64,000 nt of DNA from Alkalihalobacterium elongatum (GTDB lineage Bacteria; Bacillota; Bacilli; Bacillales; Bacillaceae_F). The position numbers and the translations under genes were made by a program. The notes under the pieces are model-generated. The model was given only the letters and a program-made list of their open reading frames with translations, made no database searches and was not told the origin of the DNA. Positions 35,328-43,889 of the stretch are shown one piece after another; position 1 is the stretch's first letter, and each line of letters opens with the position of its first letter. The DNA is taken from NCBI RefSeq assembly GCF_019024285.1, contig NZ_WMKZ01000013.1:45502-109501 (forward strand), in the 5' to 3' direction.

Positions 35328-36107
35328 TTACTTCCCTTGAAAATTTGGCTTTCGTTTCTCGACAAATGCCCTTACTCCTTCTAAGTGATCCTCTGTGGTT
35401 ACCATCATCGCTTGTGTTATTTGCTCTCTCCTTAATACATTTTCAAGTGTCATCGTAGCTGCATCATCTGCAATTTGCTTCATAAGACCAATCGCCTTTG
35501 TTGGACCATTAGCTAGTTGTAATGAAAGAGTCTCTGTTACCTCGTTTAATTGTTCAAGGGGCACGACTTCATTTACTACCCCCCAATCTTTTGCCTTAGT
35601 AGCTTCTAGAGGCTTCCCACTAAATAGCAATTCTTTTGTTCGATACGGCCCAAGAACATGAGGAAGGAAAAACAAACCTCCTCCATCAGAAATGAGTCCA
35701 ACCTGCGCAAAACTAAGAATAAATTTACATTCCTCTGAGGCTACGATTAAATCACAAGCTAAGGCCAAATTGAAGCCTGCTCCAGCGGCAACACCATGAA
35801 CAGAAGCAACAACAGGCTTATTTATCGATTTAATTTCCAGAATCAGTTCATTTAATATACCTACGAATTCATAAACTTCAACACCTGAAGTTTTCCCCAT
35901 CGATTTGACGTCACCACCAGAACTAAAAGCTCTTCCAGCACCATGAATAACGACAACTTTTACTTCCTCACTTTGTTTTGCTTCCCTAATCGAGTCAATT
36001 AAACCTGTGATCATATCCTCACTAAATGCATTTAACGCTTCAGGACGATTTAATGTCAGCTTCATAACACCGGATTCAATTTGTTTAAGAAGATCTTGGT
36101 TCGCCAT
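35328..36107 (-). CDS. Enoyl-CoA hydratase/isomerase family protein
   Basis: A crotonase-fold enzyme of 259 residues, probably hydrating enoyl-CoA in beta-oxidation. Oxyanion-hole segments are AFSSGGDVKSMG (about 60-71) and HGVAAGAGFNLALACDL (about 105-121). The region that normally carries the second catalytic acid reads VGLISDGGGLFFLPHVLG (about 135-152), with Asp where classical hydratases have Glu. This is common in PaaG/PaaB-type members, so isomerase activity is possible. It is the last gene of the fatty-acid cluster, 81 bases after the SDR gene. Confidence 0.88.
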   Translation of the reverse strand: MANQDLLKQIESGVMKLTLNRPEALNAFSEDMITGLIDSIREAKQSEEVKVVVIHGAGRAFSSGGDVKSMGKTSGVEVYEFVGILNELILEIKSINKPVVASVHGVAAGAGFNLALACDLIVASEECKFILSFAQVGLISDGGGLFFLPHVLGPYRTKELLFSGKPLEATKAKDWGVVNEVVPLEQLNEVTETLSLQLANGPTKAIGLMKQIADDAATMTLENVLRREQITQAMMVTTEDHLEGVRAFVEKRKPNFQGK

Positions 36108-36188
36108 TCTTATACCCCCTATTATTTATCGTTTCGTATAAACGTATTATCAGATCATGTAACTCTCCACCTTACAGACGCGAAGAGC

Positions 36189-36953
36189 CTATTTAATTAG
36201 CCAGCCACCATCAACTAAAATATCCGATCCAGTCATATAACTGGCTTCTTTTGACGCTATAAACGAAATAACATTAGCAATTTCCGTTGCAGTGCCAACT
36301 CTCTTCATAGCAGTATTTCTTTTAATTGCGGCTAAAAATTGATCATTTTCTAACCCTTTTTCAGTCAAAGGTGTTTCAATAAATCCTGGGGATACTGAAT
36401 TCACACGAATATCATAAGGGGCTAATTCATTTGCCAACGCCCTTGTAAAATTAATCACTCCAGCTTTAGCTGCACTATAATGGGGAATTTTTGCTCCAGC
36501 TTTATACCCCGAAAGTGAAGCAACGTTAACGATAGAAGCCGCAGTTGAATCCGTATCAATCATCAATTGACCTAAGTATTTGGAGACAAGAAACACACTT
36601 TTTAAATTTACATCTTGCGTTCTATCCCACTCTTCTATATCCATTTCTAAAATAGATGAATTACCAGATCCGCCCGCATTATTAATAACGATATGGAGAC
36701 AGCCAAATTTCTCTCGTACAAAATTTGCGAGTTTCATAACTTCAGTTTCCTTTGTTACATCAGTAGCAAAAGCTGTAGCTACTCCTTCTCCAAACTCTGT
36801 ATTAATTTCATTCATAACATCGACTAACTTCGCTTCCGTACGTCCAACAACTACAACTTTGGCACCTTCCTTTGCTAGTCTTTGAGCTGTCGCCTTTCCT
36901 ATACCACTGCCTCCACCAGTAATGACTGCAACTTGATTGTCAAATCGAGACAT
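36189..36953 (-). CDS. Short-chain dehydrogenase/reductase
   Basis: A classical SDR of 254 residues with NAD(P)-binding GGGSGIGKA (about 13-21), NNAGG (about 91-95) and the active-site Tyr-Lys pair in HYSAAKAG (about 160). The SDR-typical SPGFIETPL and ILVDGGW end motifs are present. The basic residue after the first beta-strand (VVVGRTEAKL) favours NADP. The substrate is unknown. The neighbours suggest an acyl-CoA-derived alcohol or a 2,4-dienoyl-CoA. The gene is 18 bases after the acyl-CoA dehydrogenase gene. Confidence 0.88.
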   Translation of the reverse strand: MSRFDNQVAVITGGGSGIGKATAQRLAKEGAKVVVVGRTEAKLVDVMNEINTEFGEGVATAFATDVTKETEVMKLANFVREKFGCLHIVINNAGGSGNSSILEMDIEEWDRTQDVNLKSVFLVSKYLGQLMIDTDSTAASIVNVASLSGYKAGAKIPHYSAAKAGVINFTRALANELAPYDIRVNSVSPGFIETPLTEKGLENDQFLAAIKRNTAMKRVGTATEIANVISFIASKEASYMTGSDILVDGGWLIK

Positions 36954-36971
36954 TTACCTTCCTCCTTTTGT

Positions 36972-38750
36972 TTAGCAACTGTATTGACCAGATTCGTTTA
37001 AACAAGCAGCCACTTCTCTAAATCGCGTAACTCGATTTTCAATTCGATAGGTTGACAATTGTTTAGATATGCTTGCTAAAAGTTGATCTGCCTCGTTTGA
37101 TGCTTCAAGTCCACCGATAAATTCTTGTGCTAGTCTTTGAACTTTTAACACAGCTTCTTCGGTAACTATCTTAGCTAATTGTTCTTTCAATTTTTCCTTT
37201 TCTTGACCTAGTTTTTCAATTGCTTTTTGTGATCTTAATACAGCAGACTCTGCTGCATATAATTCTATTCCGATATCTGCAAGTTTCATGACAAGCTCTT
37301 GTTCTTCGTTAAGCTCGTTACCGAACTTTTTATAAGCTAAGCCTGCTAAAGAAAGAAATACGTCACGAATTTGTTGTATTACTTGTCGTTCAGCAGTTAA
37401 GCTATCAATTCCTACCTCAACTTTTGCTTGTACATTAAGTCGAGTCACTGCGTTTGAAATCTCTTCAAGTGCAGGCAGTTCACCTTTAGCTGCTTTTTTA
37501 AAGAATATACCTGGAACAAGCAAACGATTAATTTCATTTGTCCCTTCAAAAATCCGATTAATTCGAGAATCACGGTAAGCCTGTTCAATTCGGTATTCTT
37601 TTATAAACCCTGCTCCTCCATGAAGTTGAAGAGACTCGTCGACCACTTGATCTAATGTCTCTGAACCGTAAACTTTACAGATCGCACACTCTAAAGCATA
37701 TTCCATTAGTCTTTTCGTGACTAAATGTTGATCTTCAGTATCATAAACTTCACCTAGTGCACTCTCTAACAAATCAGCTGTTCGATATTGAAGAGATTCC
37801 GCAGCATAAATTCTAGCTGCCATCTTTGCTACTTTCTCTTTCGTTGCTCCGAATTCAGCTATTCTTTTCCCGAACTGCTTTCTTTCGTTAGTATGTGAAA
37901 TGCCTAATTTTAGGGCAGCCTTTGCTCCGCCCATGCAGGCTGAACCTAAGTTAAATCGGCCAAGATTAAGTACATTTAAGGCAATTAGATGCCCTTTGCC
38001 TATTTCACCTAATACATTTTCTACAGGGACATAGCAATCTTCTAGGATTACCGACCGTGTCGACGATCCACTTATTCCCATTTTCTTTTCTTCAGGGCCT
38101 AATGAAAGACCAGGATAGTCCTTTTCAACGATAAATGCAGTAAACTTATCGCCATCCACTTTTCCGTAAACGATAAACGTTTGTGAAAATACTGCATTCG
38201 TAATATAAAGCTTTGTTCCATTTAAAATATAGTGAGTGCCTTCTTTATTTAATTTTGCAGTTGTTTTTGCAGCGAGCGCATCTGACCCCGAAGAAGGCTC
38301 AGTTAAACAGTAAGCGCCTAAATATTGACCAGAGGCCATCTTCGGCAAATATTTCTCTTTTTGTTCCTTCGACCCAAAGTACGTGATTGGCAATGTAGCA
38401 ATACACGTATGGTTGGAATGTGCAACTCCATAACCGCTTGTCGTACCTACTATTTCACCTACAAGTCCTTTACTCACCTTATCTAACCCAAGTCCACCAT
38501 ATGCTACTGGAATACTATGAGCTAATAACCCTAAATCTCCAGCTTGTTGTAAGAGTGAGACAACCTTATCCATATTTTGTTTCTCAATCTCTTCGTGAAG
38601 TGGCTCTACTTCTTTCTCGATAAACTGTTTTGCTGTTTGACCGATCATCTTGTGTTCATCTGTAAAGTCTTCAGGAGTAAAAATATCATTTGCGTCAATT
38701 GACGAAATTAAGAAGCTTCCGCCCTTTTGTTTGATTGTAGTATCTCCCAT
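36972..38750 (-). CDS. Acyl-CoA dehydrogenase (FadE-like, long form)
   Basis: FAD enzyme for the first step of beta-oxidation. The 592-residue protein is like B. subtilis FadE (594): an acyl-CoA dehydrogenase domain followed by a C-terminal helical extension of about 150 residues. Signatures are GAYCLTEPSSGSDA (about 147-160), KLYITNAVFSQTFIV (about 180), QLHGGAGFIKEYRIEQAYRD (about 393) and the catalytic-Glu motif RIFEGTNEINRLL (about 417). The 120-bp gap to the preceding thioesterase gene contains no clear promoter or terminator. Confidence 0.94.
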   Translation of the reverse strand: MGDTTIKQKGGSFLISSIDANDIFTPEDFTDEHKMIGQTAKQFIEKEVEPLHEEIEKQNMDKVVSLLQQAGDLGLLAHSIPVAYGGLGLDKVSKGLVGEIVGTTSGYGVAHSNHTCIATLPITYFGSKEQKEKYLPKMASGQYLGAYCLTEPSSGSDALAAKTTAKLNKEGTHYILNGTKLYITNAVFSQTFIVYGKVDGDKFTAFIVEKDYPGLSLGPEEKKMGISGSSTRSVILEDCYVPVENVLGEIGKGHLIALNVLNLGRFNLGSACMGGAKAALKLGISHTNERKQFGKRIAEFGATKEKVAKMAARIYAAESLQYRTADLLESALGEVYDTEDQHLVTKRLMEYALECAICKVYGSETLDQVVDESLQLHGGAGFIKEYRIEQAYRDSRINRIFEGTNEINRLLVPGIFFKKAAKGELPALEEISNAVTRLNVQAKVEVGIDSLTAERQVIQQIRDVFLSLAGLAYKKFGNELNEEQELVMKLADIGIELYAAESAVLRSQKAIEKLGQEKEKLKEQLAKIVTEEAVLKVQRLAQEFIGGLEASNEADQLLASISKQLSTYRIENRVTRFREVAACLNESGQYSC

Positions 38751-38870
38751 ATAAATCCTCCTTGCTACTTTTCAATTTATTGTCTTTTCTAAAGCGTTTA
38801 GCTGCATGGTAAAGCTCTAATAAATCAACTTGATACAGAAAATTCAGATTTATTAGAGCGTTGTTTTACA

Positions 38871-39284
38871 TTATGAAGGTGTACTAATAGAAAAACGATT
38901 TAATTGTTCTTTCATTTTAGTTGTGAGAGGTATACTCCGTTGTCTTTGAAAATCAAAGTAAACGACTGTAGCTTTTCCTTCTGCTATAAGCTGATGTTTT
39001 TGATTTTTGATTTGATGAATGAGTTGAATACTAGAGTTTCCGACCCGTTCAACAAAGGTAGTAACTGTTAGCGTATCATCAAAATAGCCTTGGTTGACGA
39101 AATTACATTCAGTATGGGCTAAAATAATATCCAAGTCTTTCATTGCACCTTCACCTGATAAGCGCTTAAAAAACTCAACACGTGCCTCTTCAAAGTAAAT
39201 AAAATAACTAATATTACTAATATGACCAAGCGCGTCTGTTTCACAAACCCTTACTTTTACGGTATTGGTTGAAACCTGATTCAT
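38871..39284 (-). CDS. Acyl-CoA thioesterase, 4HBT hotdog family
   Basis: A 137-residue hotdog-fold protein. The active-site aspartate-type motif ETDALGHISNISYFIYFEEAR (split over about 14-34) is typical of 4-hydroxybenzoyl-CoA thioesterase relatives. It probably hydrolyses acyl-CoA; the chain length is unknown. It lies 19 bases after the 3-hydroxyacyl-CoA dehydrogenase gene, in the same operon. Confidence 0.87.
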   Translation of the reverse strand: MNQVSTNTVKVRVCETDALGHISNISYFIYFEEARVEFFKRLSGEGAMKDLDIILAHTECNFVNQGYFDDTLTVTTFVERVGNSSIQLIHQIKNQKHQLIAEGKATVVYFDFQRQRSIPLTTKMKEQLNRFSISTPS

Positions 39285-39303
39285 AACTCACTTCCTTACT
39301 TGG

Positions 39304-40188
39304 TTACTTTTTTACACTCGCTTGCTCGTATTCGTACCAGCCTTTACCTGTTTTTCTCCCTAACGTTCCCGCCTGTACTTTTTCTTCGATACATTTTGCT
39401 GGTTTATGAACTGGATCTCCAGATTCTTTGTATTGTTCTTGTTGCGCATAGAAGCCAACATCTATTCCTGACAAATCCATTAACTCAAATGGTCCTAATG
39501 GATGATTTAATGCCTTTTTACAAATGATGTCAATATCCTTGTAGTCACAAATACCTTCTTCATAAAGTCTTACCGCTTCATTATTAAGGGCAAATAATAA
39601 ACGGTTTGCAACAAAGCCCCAAATTTCTTTACGAAGTAGGACAGCAGTTCGATTAATTTTTTCACAAACATCCATCGCTATTTGTGCAGTTTCTTCAGAC
39701 GTCTGTTCACTCATAACTACTTCTACACAATCCATAACTAATGGTGGGAAAAAGAAATGCATATTGCATACTTTGTCTGGTTTATTTGTAACTTCTGCTA
39801 TTTTTGAATTTACAATCGTTGAACTATTCGTAGCTAAAATAGTATGTGGTGGTGTTAAGCGATCTAACTTTTCAAACAACTCTAATTTAACATCAAGTTT
39901 TTCTACTACCGCTTCAATAACTAAGTCTGCAGTTACTACAGCTTCTTCTAAACTAGTTGTTACGGTTAATCGTTCGAATACACGATCTAGATTTTCCTGA
40001 CTAATCTTTCCTTTCTTTACCCATTTGTTCATTTGAAATTGTAAGCTCTCTTGTGCCTTTTGAAGAGCCGATTCTTGAATATCTTGAAGTGTTGTTTGGA
40101 ACCCACCTAATGCACATAGCATCGCAATCTGATGCCCCATAGACCCCGCACCTATTACAGCAATTTTCTTCACATCATTTACATTCAT
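39304..40188 (-). CDS. 3-hydroxyacyl-CoA dehydrogenase
   Basis: NAD-dependent oxidation of 3-hydroxyacyl-CoA (3-hydroxybutyryl-CoA dehydrogenase type), 294 residues. The NAD-binding motif is IAVIGAGSMGHQIA (about 9-22). The catalytic His-Glu pair region is NMHFFFPPLVMDCVEVV (about 140-156), and the C-terminal domain has NRLLFALNNEAVRLYEEG and LGPFELMDLSGIDVG. The FFFPP sequence is unusual; most family members have FFNP, so the Asn is replaced. It is the first gene of the operon, right after an operator-like palindrome. Confidence 0.9.
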   Translation of the reverse strand: MNVNDVKKIAVIGAGSMGHQIAMLCALGGFQTTLQDIQESALQKAQESLQFQMNKWVKKGKISQENLDRVFERLTVTTSLEEAVVTADLVIEAVVEKLDVKLELFEKLDRLTPPHTILATNSSTIVNSKIAEVTNKPDKVCNMHFFFPPLVMDCVEVVMSEQTSEETAQIAMDVCEKINRTAVLLRKEIWGFVANRLLFALNNEAVRLYEEGICDYKDIDIICKKALNHPLGPFELMDLSGIDVGFYAQQEQYKESGDPVHKPAKCIEEKVQAGTLGRKTGKGWYEYEQASVKK

Positions 40189-40204
40189 GTTTTTGCCTCC
40201 TCTA

Positions 40205-40224
40205 CATACTGACCAGTTAGTATG
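40205..40224. promoter_or_regulatory. TetR-type operator upstream of the fatty-acid operon
   Basis: A 20-base dyad, CATACT-N8-AGTATG, symmetric at 16 of 20 positions, lies 17 bases before the 3-hydroxyacyl-CoA dehydrogenase start. A second copy of the same pattern occurs at 41836-41855. I infer it is bound by the TetR protein encoded immediately upstream. Confidence 0.6.
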
Positions 40225-40254
40225 TTATTATTAAACCCCTTGACGGAGCATTTT

Positions 40255-40821
40255 TTAGTCGGTCTTAATTCCTTGTAAAATCATATCCATATATATTTTT
40301 GCAACTGTTTGATCTGTTAATGGCCCTTGTGGATCAAACCAGTGATAACTCCAATTGCACATACCTAAAATTCCTAATGTTACAATATCAGCTTGAATTT
40401 CTTTACGAAATTCTCCTTTTGCTATACCATCTTCAATTAACCTTTGTAAATTTAGTCGAAACTCATCCCGCTTAGGGAAAATTTGTGAGTGGGGACCTTC
40501 TGAAAGATTTTGCATTTCCCGAAAAAATACTCTTGCACTCTGTGCTTGTGTTTCTACATTTTTTATTAACATATAAACGATTTCATACAGTTTTTGCTCA
40601 CAACTTTTGTTTCCGTCATGAATGATTTGACTTTGTTTGGCTAGCAAATCATCGATAAACCTCAAGTGAATACCTAAAAGGATCTCTTCTTTACTTTTGA
40701 AATAATAATAGAAGGTGCCTTTTGTCACTCCAAGTGCATCAACAATATGTTGGATAGATGTCTCGTTAAAACCTCGTTCTCCAAATAACTCAATGCTTTT
40801 TTCAAAGATTTTTTCTTTCAT
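40255..40821 (-). CDS. TetR-family transcriptional repressor of the fatty-acid cluster
   Basis: A 188-residue TetR regulator starting at ATG 40821 behind GGTGGAG. The N-terminal helix-turn-helix reads ELFGERGFNETSIQHIVDAL and GVTKGTFYYYFKSKEEILL (about 9-47), the standard family core. The C-terminal ligand domain is typical of acyl-CoA-responsive members. It lies between an SDR gene and the beta-oxidation operon, with similar operator palindromes on both sides. Acyl-CoA is the likely inducer, by analogy with FadR of B. subtilis; this is inference. Confidence 0.9.
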   Translation of the reverse strand: MKEKIFEKSIELFGERGFNETSIQHIVDALGVTKGTFYYYFKSKEEILLGIHLRFIDDLLAKQSQIIHDGNKSCEQKLYEIVYMLIKNVETQAQSARVFFREMQNLSEGPHSQIFPKRDEFRLNLQRLIEDGIAKGEFRKEIQADIVTLGILGMCNWSYHWFDPQGPLTDQTVAKIYMDMILQGIKTD

Positions 40822-40920
40822 AGGACTTCTCCACCTCATAATTTTCTGTTTATACGTTATATCATACTAAATCTCATCCTCCTTTAGCTTTACCTATTTT
40901 GCCAATCTATTAACATTTGA

Positions 40921-41694
40921 CTAAACAGCGTGAGTACCTCCATCGACAACAAGAACATCTCCTGTTACAAAATTAGATGCATTTGATGCTAAGAAGACAG
41001 CTGCTCCCTTTAAGTCATAGTCAGTACCGAATCGCTTTAAAGGTGTACGGTCTTTAACAAGCTTGCCGCCTTGATCTAATATTCCTTTAGACATCTTCGT
41101 TGGAAAGAAGCCTGGTGCAATTGCATTCACATTGATGTTATACTGTCCCCACTTTGCTGCTAAGTCTTTTGTAAACGTAATTACAGCTCCTTTACTTGCA
41201 TGATAACCGACAGCATCCATAATTTGAGGGTCAGTGCCACCAAGTCCTGCAACGGAAGCAATATTAATAATTTTTCCTGATTGTTGTTTAATCATTTCTC
41301 TACCAACAGCTTGAGACATTAAAAATGTTCCTGTCACATTTACATCCATTACCTTTTTCCATGCTTCTAGCGGCATTTCAGCAGCTGGTGCTCCCCACGT
41401 CGCCCCACTATTATTAATTAGGATATCAATCTTACCGAATTCTTCTAAAGTCCCATCTACAACAGCTTGAACATCAGTCGGATTACTAATATCACATTGA
41501 AAAGCTAACGAGCGTACTCCCTTTTCCCTTAGCTGTTTGCTGACTTCTTCACATTGTTCGAGTTTACGAGAGCAAATCACAACATTTGCCCCTGCTTCAG
41601 CTAAAGCTTCTGCCATCTGGGCACCTAATCCTCTACCACCACCTGTTACTATTGCCGTTTTTCCATCCAACTTAAAAAGGTCTAATACATTCAT
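40921..41694 (-). CDS. Short-chain dehydrogenase/reductase
   Basis: A 257-residue SDR, distinct from the one at 36189. It has GGGRGLGAQ (about 18-26), NNSGATWG (about 93-100, with Ser in place of the usual Ala), the active-site YHASKGAV (about 164) and the end motif VLVVDGG. The N-terminus LFKLDGKTAIVTGG is like gluconate 5-dehydrogenase/FabG relatives. The substrate is unknown. It is upstream of tetR and preceded by a promoter and a TetR-type operator in the leader, so it is likely part of the same regulon. Confidence 0.88.
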   Translation of the reverse strand: MNVLDLFKLDGKTAIVTGGGRGLGAQMAEALAEAGANVVICSRKLEQCEEVSKQLREKGVRSLAFQCDISNPTDVQAVVDGTLEEFGKIDILINNSGATWGAPAAEMPLEAWKKVMDVNVTGTFLMSQAVGREMIKQQSGKIINIASVAGLGGTDPQIMDAVGYHASKGAVITFTKDLAAKWGQYNINVNAIAPGFFPTKMSKGILDQGGKLVKDRTPLKRFGTDYDLKGAAVFLASNASNFVTGDVLVVDGGTHAV

Positions 41695-41835
41695 TGATAG
41701 TCCTCCACTTCTTTTTTGTAAGCCCTTTCATTATTTTTGAAGATTATCATTTACGTGTTAGAAGCAGTTGCTTGTAATAGGGTTTGATCAGTAGTGAAAA
41801 ATAAATGTTTCTTCATAATGGCTGTGTAAATTCCT

Positions 41836-41855
41836 CTAACTAACCGGTTAGTATG
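41836..41855. promoter_or_regulatory. Second TetR-type operator, in the SDR-tetR leader
   Basis: The core ACTAACCGGTTAGT (41839-41852) is a perfect 14-base palindrome, extended on one side to AGTATG as in the site at 40205. It lies about 45 bases downstream of the -10 element at 41905. Confidence 0.62.
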
Positions 41856-41904
41856 TAAGAGATAAAAAAATATATGACTGTCTGTAAAGGCTTATTCTTG
41901 TATT

Positions 41905-41933
41905 ATAATAGACTATATTTTCTGAATATTCAA
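41905..41933 (-). promoter_or_regulatory. Sigma-A promoter of the SDR-tetR unit
   Basis: On the minus strand, -35 TTGAAT (41928-41933) and -10 TATTAT (41905-41910) are spaced by 17 bases. It is within the 312-bp divergent gap to the Na/Pi transporter gene. The operator palindrome lies downstream in the leader, and nothing else was seen in the gap. Confidence 0.6.
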
Positions 41934-42006
41934 GTTTTATTTATTAAAATCACGAAGTTGTCATGCTTGTATCGTCTTGTCCATATGATGTATTAGAGGT
42001 GATTGT

Positions 42007-42945
42007 ATGACTCACAAAGAATTATTCACTTTATTCGTTGTTTTTATCGCCTTATTCCTATTTGGGATGACGATTATGAGAGCAGGTCTTCATAATTTGG
42101 CAGGTAATCGGTTTAAAAATACATTAGAAAAAATGACAGATAGCCCTTGGAAAGGTTTATTACTAGGTGCTGGAATAACTGCACTACTCCAAAGCAGTTC
42201 AGCTGTAATGATTATGGCAGTTGGTTTAGTAGCTGCAGGAATACTTACTTTCAAGCAGTCGATTGGGATCATACTCGGAACCAATATCGGTACTTGCCTA
42301 ACATTGGAAATTTTAGCCTTTGACCTTTCTTCATTTATTATGCCTTTATTGCTAATCGGGGTTTTCTTAATTTTTCTAAGAAATGAAATCACGTACCTAA
42401 TTGGTTGTATTTCTTTTGGTTTAGGGTGCATTTTTGTTGCCATGCATGGATTGGAGGGTCTTGCATTTCCAATCTCCTCTTTGCCATTTGCCCATGCTTT
42501 TTTCACTTGGACAAATAATAGTGAATTATTTGGAATTGGTTTAGGAACGATATTCTCAGCTATTATTCAATCTAGTACAGCCACTACCGCTATTGCTATG
42601 GGGTTTATGAATGACCAAATTTTTGGACTCTCTTCTGGAATTGCGATAATGTTGGGTGCAAACATCGGCACTTGTTTTAGTGCTTTTTTAGCTAGTATGG
42701 GAGCCAATCATTCAGCTAAGTTAGTTGCCTTTGCGCATATTTGGTTAAATTTATTAGGAGTTTTATTATTCTTCCCTTTTATTGGTTGGTTAAGTGATAT
42801 CGCAAGTTCTTTAACTAATTTACCTAGTTTACAACTTGCTCATGCTAGTACGATTTTCAATATTATCTCATCGCTCGTCCTTCTGCCATTCGTTCATTGG
42901 TATGCGAAATTTATTATTTTTTTACACGGGAAAAGAGCAAACTAA
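42007..42945 (+). CDS. yqeW: Na/Pi cotransporter family protein (YqeW-like)
   Basis: A 312-residue membrane protein of the PhoU-less NptA/SLC34-like family, probably a sodium-phosphate symporter. The two inverted Na/Pi repeats are visible: LLQSSSAVMIM with GTNIGTC (about 61-95) and IIQSSTATTAIAM with GANIGTC (about 185-224). There are about eight hydrophobic segments. The start ATG follows AGAGGTG. It is in the same neighbourhood as B. subtilis yqeW (between mtaB and rpsU). No Pho box was seen upstream. Confidence 0.9.
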   Translation: MTHKELFTLFVVFIALFLFGMTIMRAGLHNLAGNRFKNTLEKMTDSPWKGLLLGAGITALLQSSSAVMIMAVGLVAAGILTFKQSIGIILGTNIGTCLTLEILAFDLSSFIMPLLLIGVFLIFLRNEITYLIGCISFGLGCIFVAMHGLEGLAFPISSLPFAHAFFTWTNNSELFGIGLGTIFSAIIQSSTATTAIAMGFMNDQIFGLSSGIAIMLGANIGTCFSAFLASMGANHSAKLVAFAHIWLNLLGVLLFFPFIGWLSDIASSLTNLPSLQLAHASTIFNIISSLVLLPFVHWYAKFIIFLHGKRAN

Positions 42946-42950
42946 AGTGA

Positions 42951-42976
42951 AAGAGGATGACCAAAGTCATCCTCTT
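42951..42976. terminator. Bidirectional terminator between yqeW and deoC
   Basis: AAGAGGATGAC (42951-42961) pairs perfectly with GTCATCCTCTT (42966-42976) around CAAA. It lies 8 bases from the deoC stop. Confidence 0.82.
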
Positions 42977-42983
42977 GTTTACA

Positions 42984-43658
42984 TTAATAATCTGATTGCG
43001 ATTGTCCCCCAGTAACAATTGCAATTCCTGCACTTGCACCAATTCGTGTTGCACCAGCTTCAATCATTGCTACTGCACCGTCTCGGTCTCTAACACCGCC
43101 TGAAGCTTTTACTCCGATATCAGGTCCAACTGTTTCTCTCATTAAACGGATATCTTCAACCGTTGCACCACCTGTTGAAAAACCTGTTGATGTTTTCACA
43201 TAGTCTGCTCCTGCTTCTACTGCTAGTTTACATGCTCGCGTTTTTTCTTCGTCAGTCAGTAAACTAGTTTCAATAATAACTTTTGTTAATGCTTTTCCTT
43301 TTGCAGCATCAACAACAGCTCTTATATCCTCTTTAACAAGGTGATCGTCTTTATCTTTTAGTGCACCAATGTTGATTACCATATCTACTTCAGTTGCACC
43401 TTCTTCAATTGCTTTTGTCGTTTCAAAAGCTTTCACTTCAGAAGTGCTTGCACCTAAAGGAAAACCAATAACAGTACATACTTTTACTACTGGTGTATCT
43501 TTTAATTGCTCATATGCTGTTTTTACCCATGTAGGATTTACACAGACAGAAGCAAATTTGTATTCTTTCGCTTCCTTACAAAGTTGGATGATTTGAGCTT
43601 TCGTCGTTTCTGTTTTAAGTAATGTATGATCGATCATTTCAGCGATATTAATACTCAT
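42984..43658 (-). CDS. deoC: Deoxyribose-phosphate aldolase
   Basis: Cleaves 2-deoxyribose 5-phosphate to glyceraldehyde 3-phosphate and acetaldehyde in deoxynucleoside catabolism. The 224-residue TIM barrel has the Schiff-base lysine K155 in YVKTSTGF, the second lysine K184 in VKASGG, and D92 in EVDMVINIG. The length is normal. It stands alone, without nupC or pdp beside it, between yqeW and mtaB, which is not its place in B. subtilis. Confidence 0.96.
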   Translation of the reverse strand: MSINIAEMIDHTLLKTETTKAQIIQLCKEAKEYKFASVCVNPTWVKTAYEQLKDTPVVKVCTVIGFPLGASTSEVKAFETTKAIEEGATEVDMVINIGALKDKDDHLVKEDIRAVVDAAKGKALTKVIIETSLLTDEEKTRACKLAVEAGADYVKTSTGFSTGGATVEDIRLMRETVGPDIGVKASGGVRDRDGAVAMIEAGATRIGASAGIAIVTGGQSQSDY

Positions 43659-43778
43659 TATGTATTCCTCACTCTCTTTTCACTTGTACGTACCTCTAAA
43701 TCGTAGCATAAGAATGTAAAACTGCGCAAGCACGTCATTAACTATCGCTGCACCAAAGTTTACGATAACAGCTAAAAT

Positions 43779-43883
43779 AAAAGACTAACTTTATAGTAAT
43801 TAAGCCACTCATCCATGACATAGTATACCCAAAAAGCGGTAACTATATATGAAAAAGAACCTCTACTAATAAGTTAGTCTTTT
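43779..43883. other. 105-nt nested inverted-repeat element after mtaB
   Basis: A 13-base perfect inverted repeat (AAAAGACTAACTT at 43779-43791, AAGTTAGTCTTTT at 43871-43883) is continued by TAGTA/TACTA. Inside it a second stem forms between ATAGT-A-TACC (43820-43829) and GGTAACTAT (43838-43846). It starts six bases past the mtaB stop and its minus-strand end is T-rich. It may be the heat-shock operon terminator with an unusually long arm, or a small mobile repeat. No target duplication is obvious. Confidence 0.55.
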
Positions 43884-43889
43884 GCTCAT

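Noticed and set aside
35123..35365. 80-codon minus frame overlapping rpsU in another phase
   Set aside because: Covers the rpsU promoter and leader; S21 in the other frame is certain.
39304..41694. Polyketide or secondary-metabolite cluster because of two SDRs, thioesterase and TetR
   Set aside because: No synthase or carrier protein is present; acyl-CoA dehydrogenase, hydratase and hydroxyacyl-CoA dehydrogenase indicate beta-oxidation.
42090..42506. 138-codon minus-strand frame inside yqeW
   Set aside because: Shadow of a hydrophobic membrane gene; low-complexity translation, no ribosome site, and yqeW is clearly the real frame.
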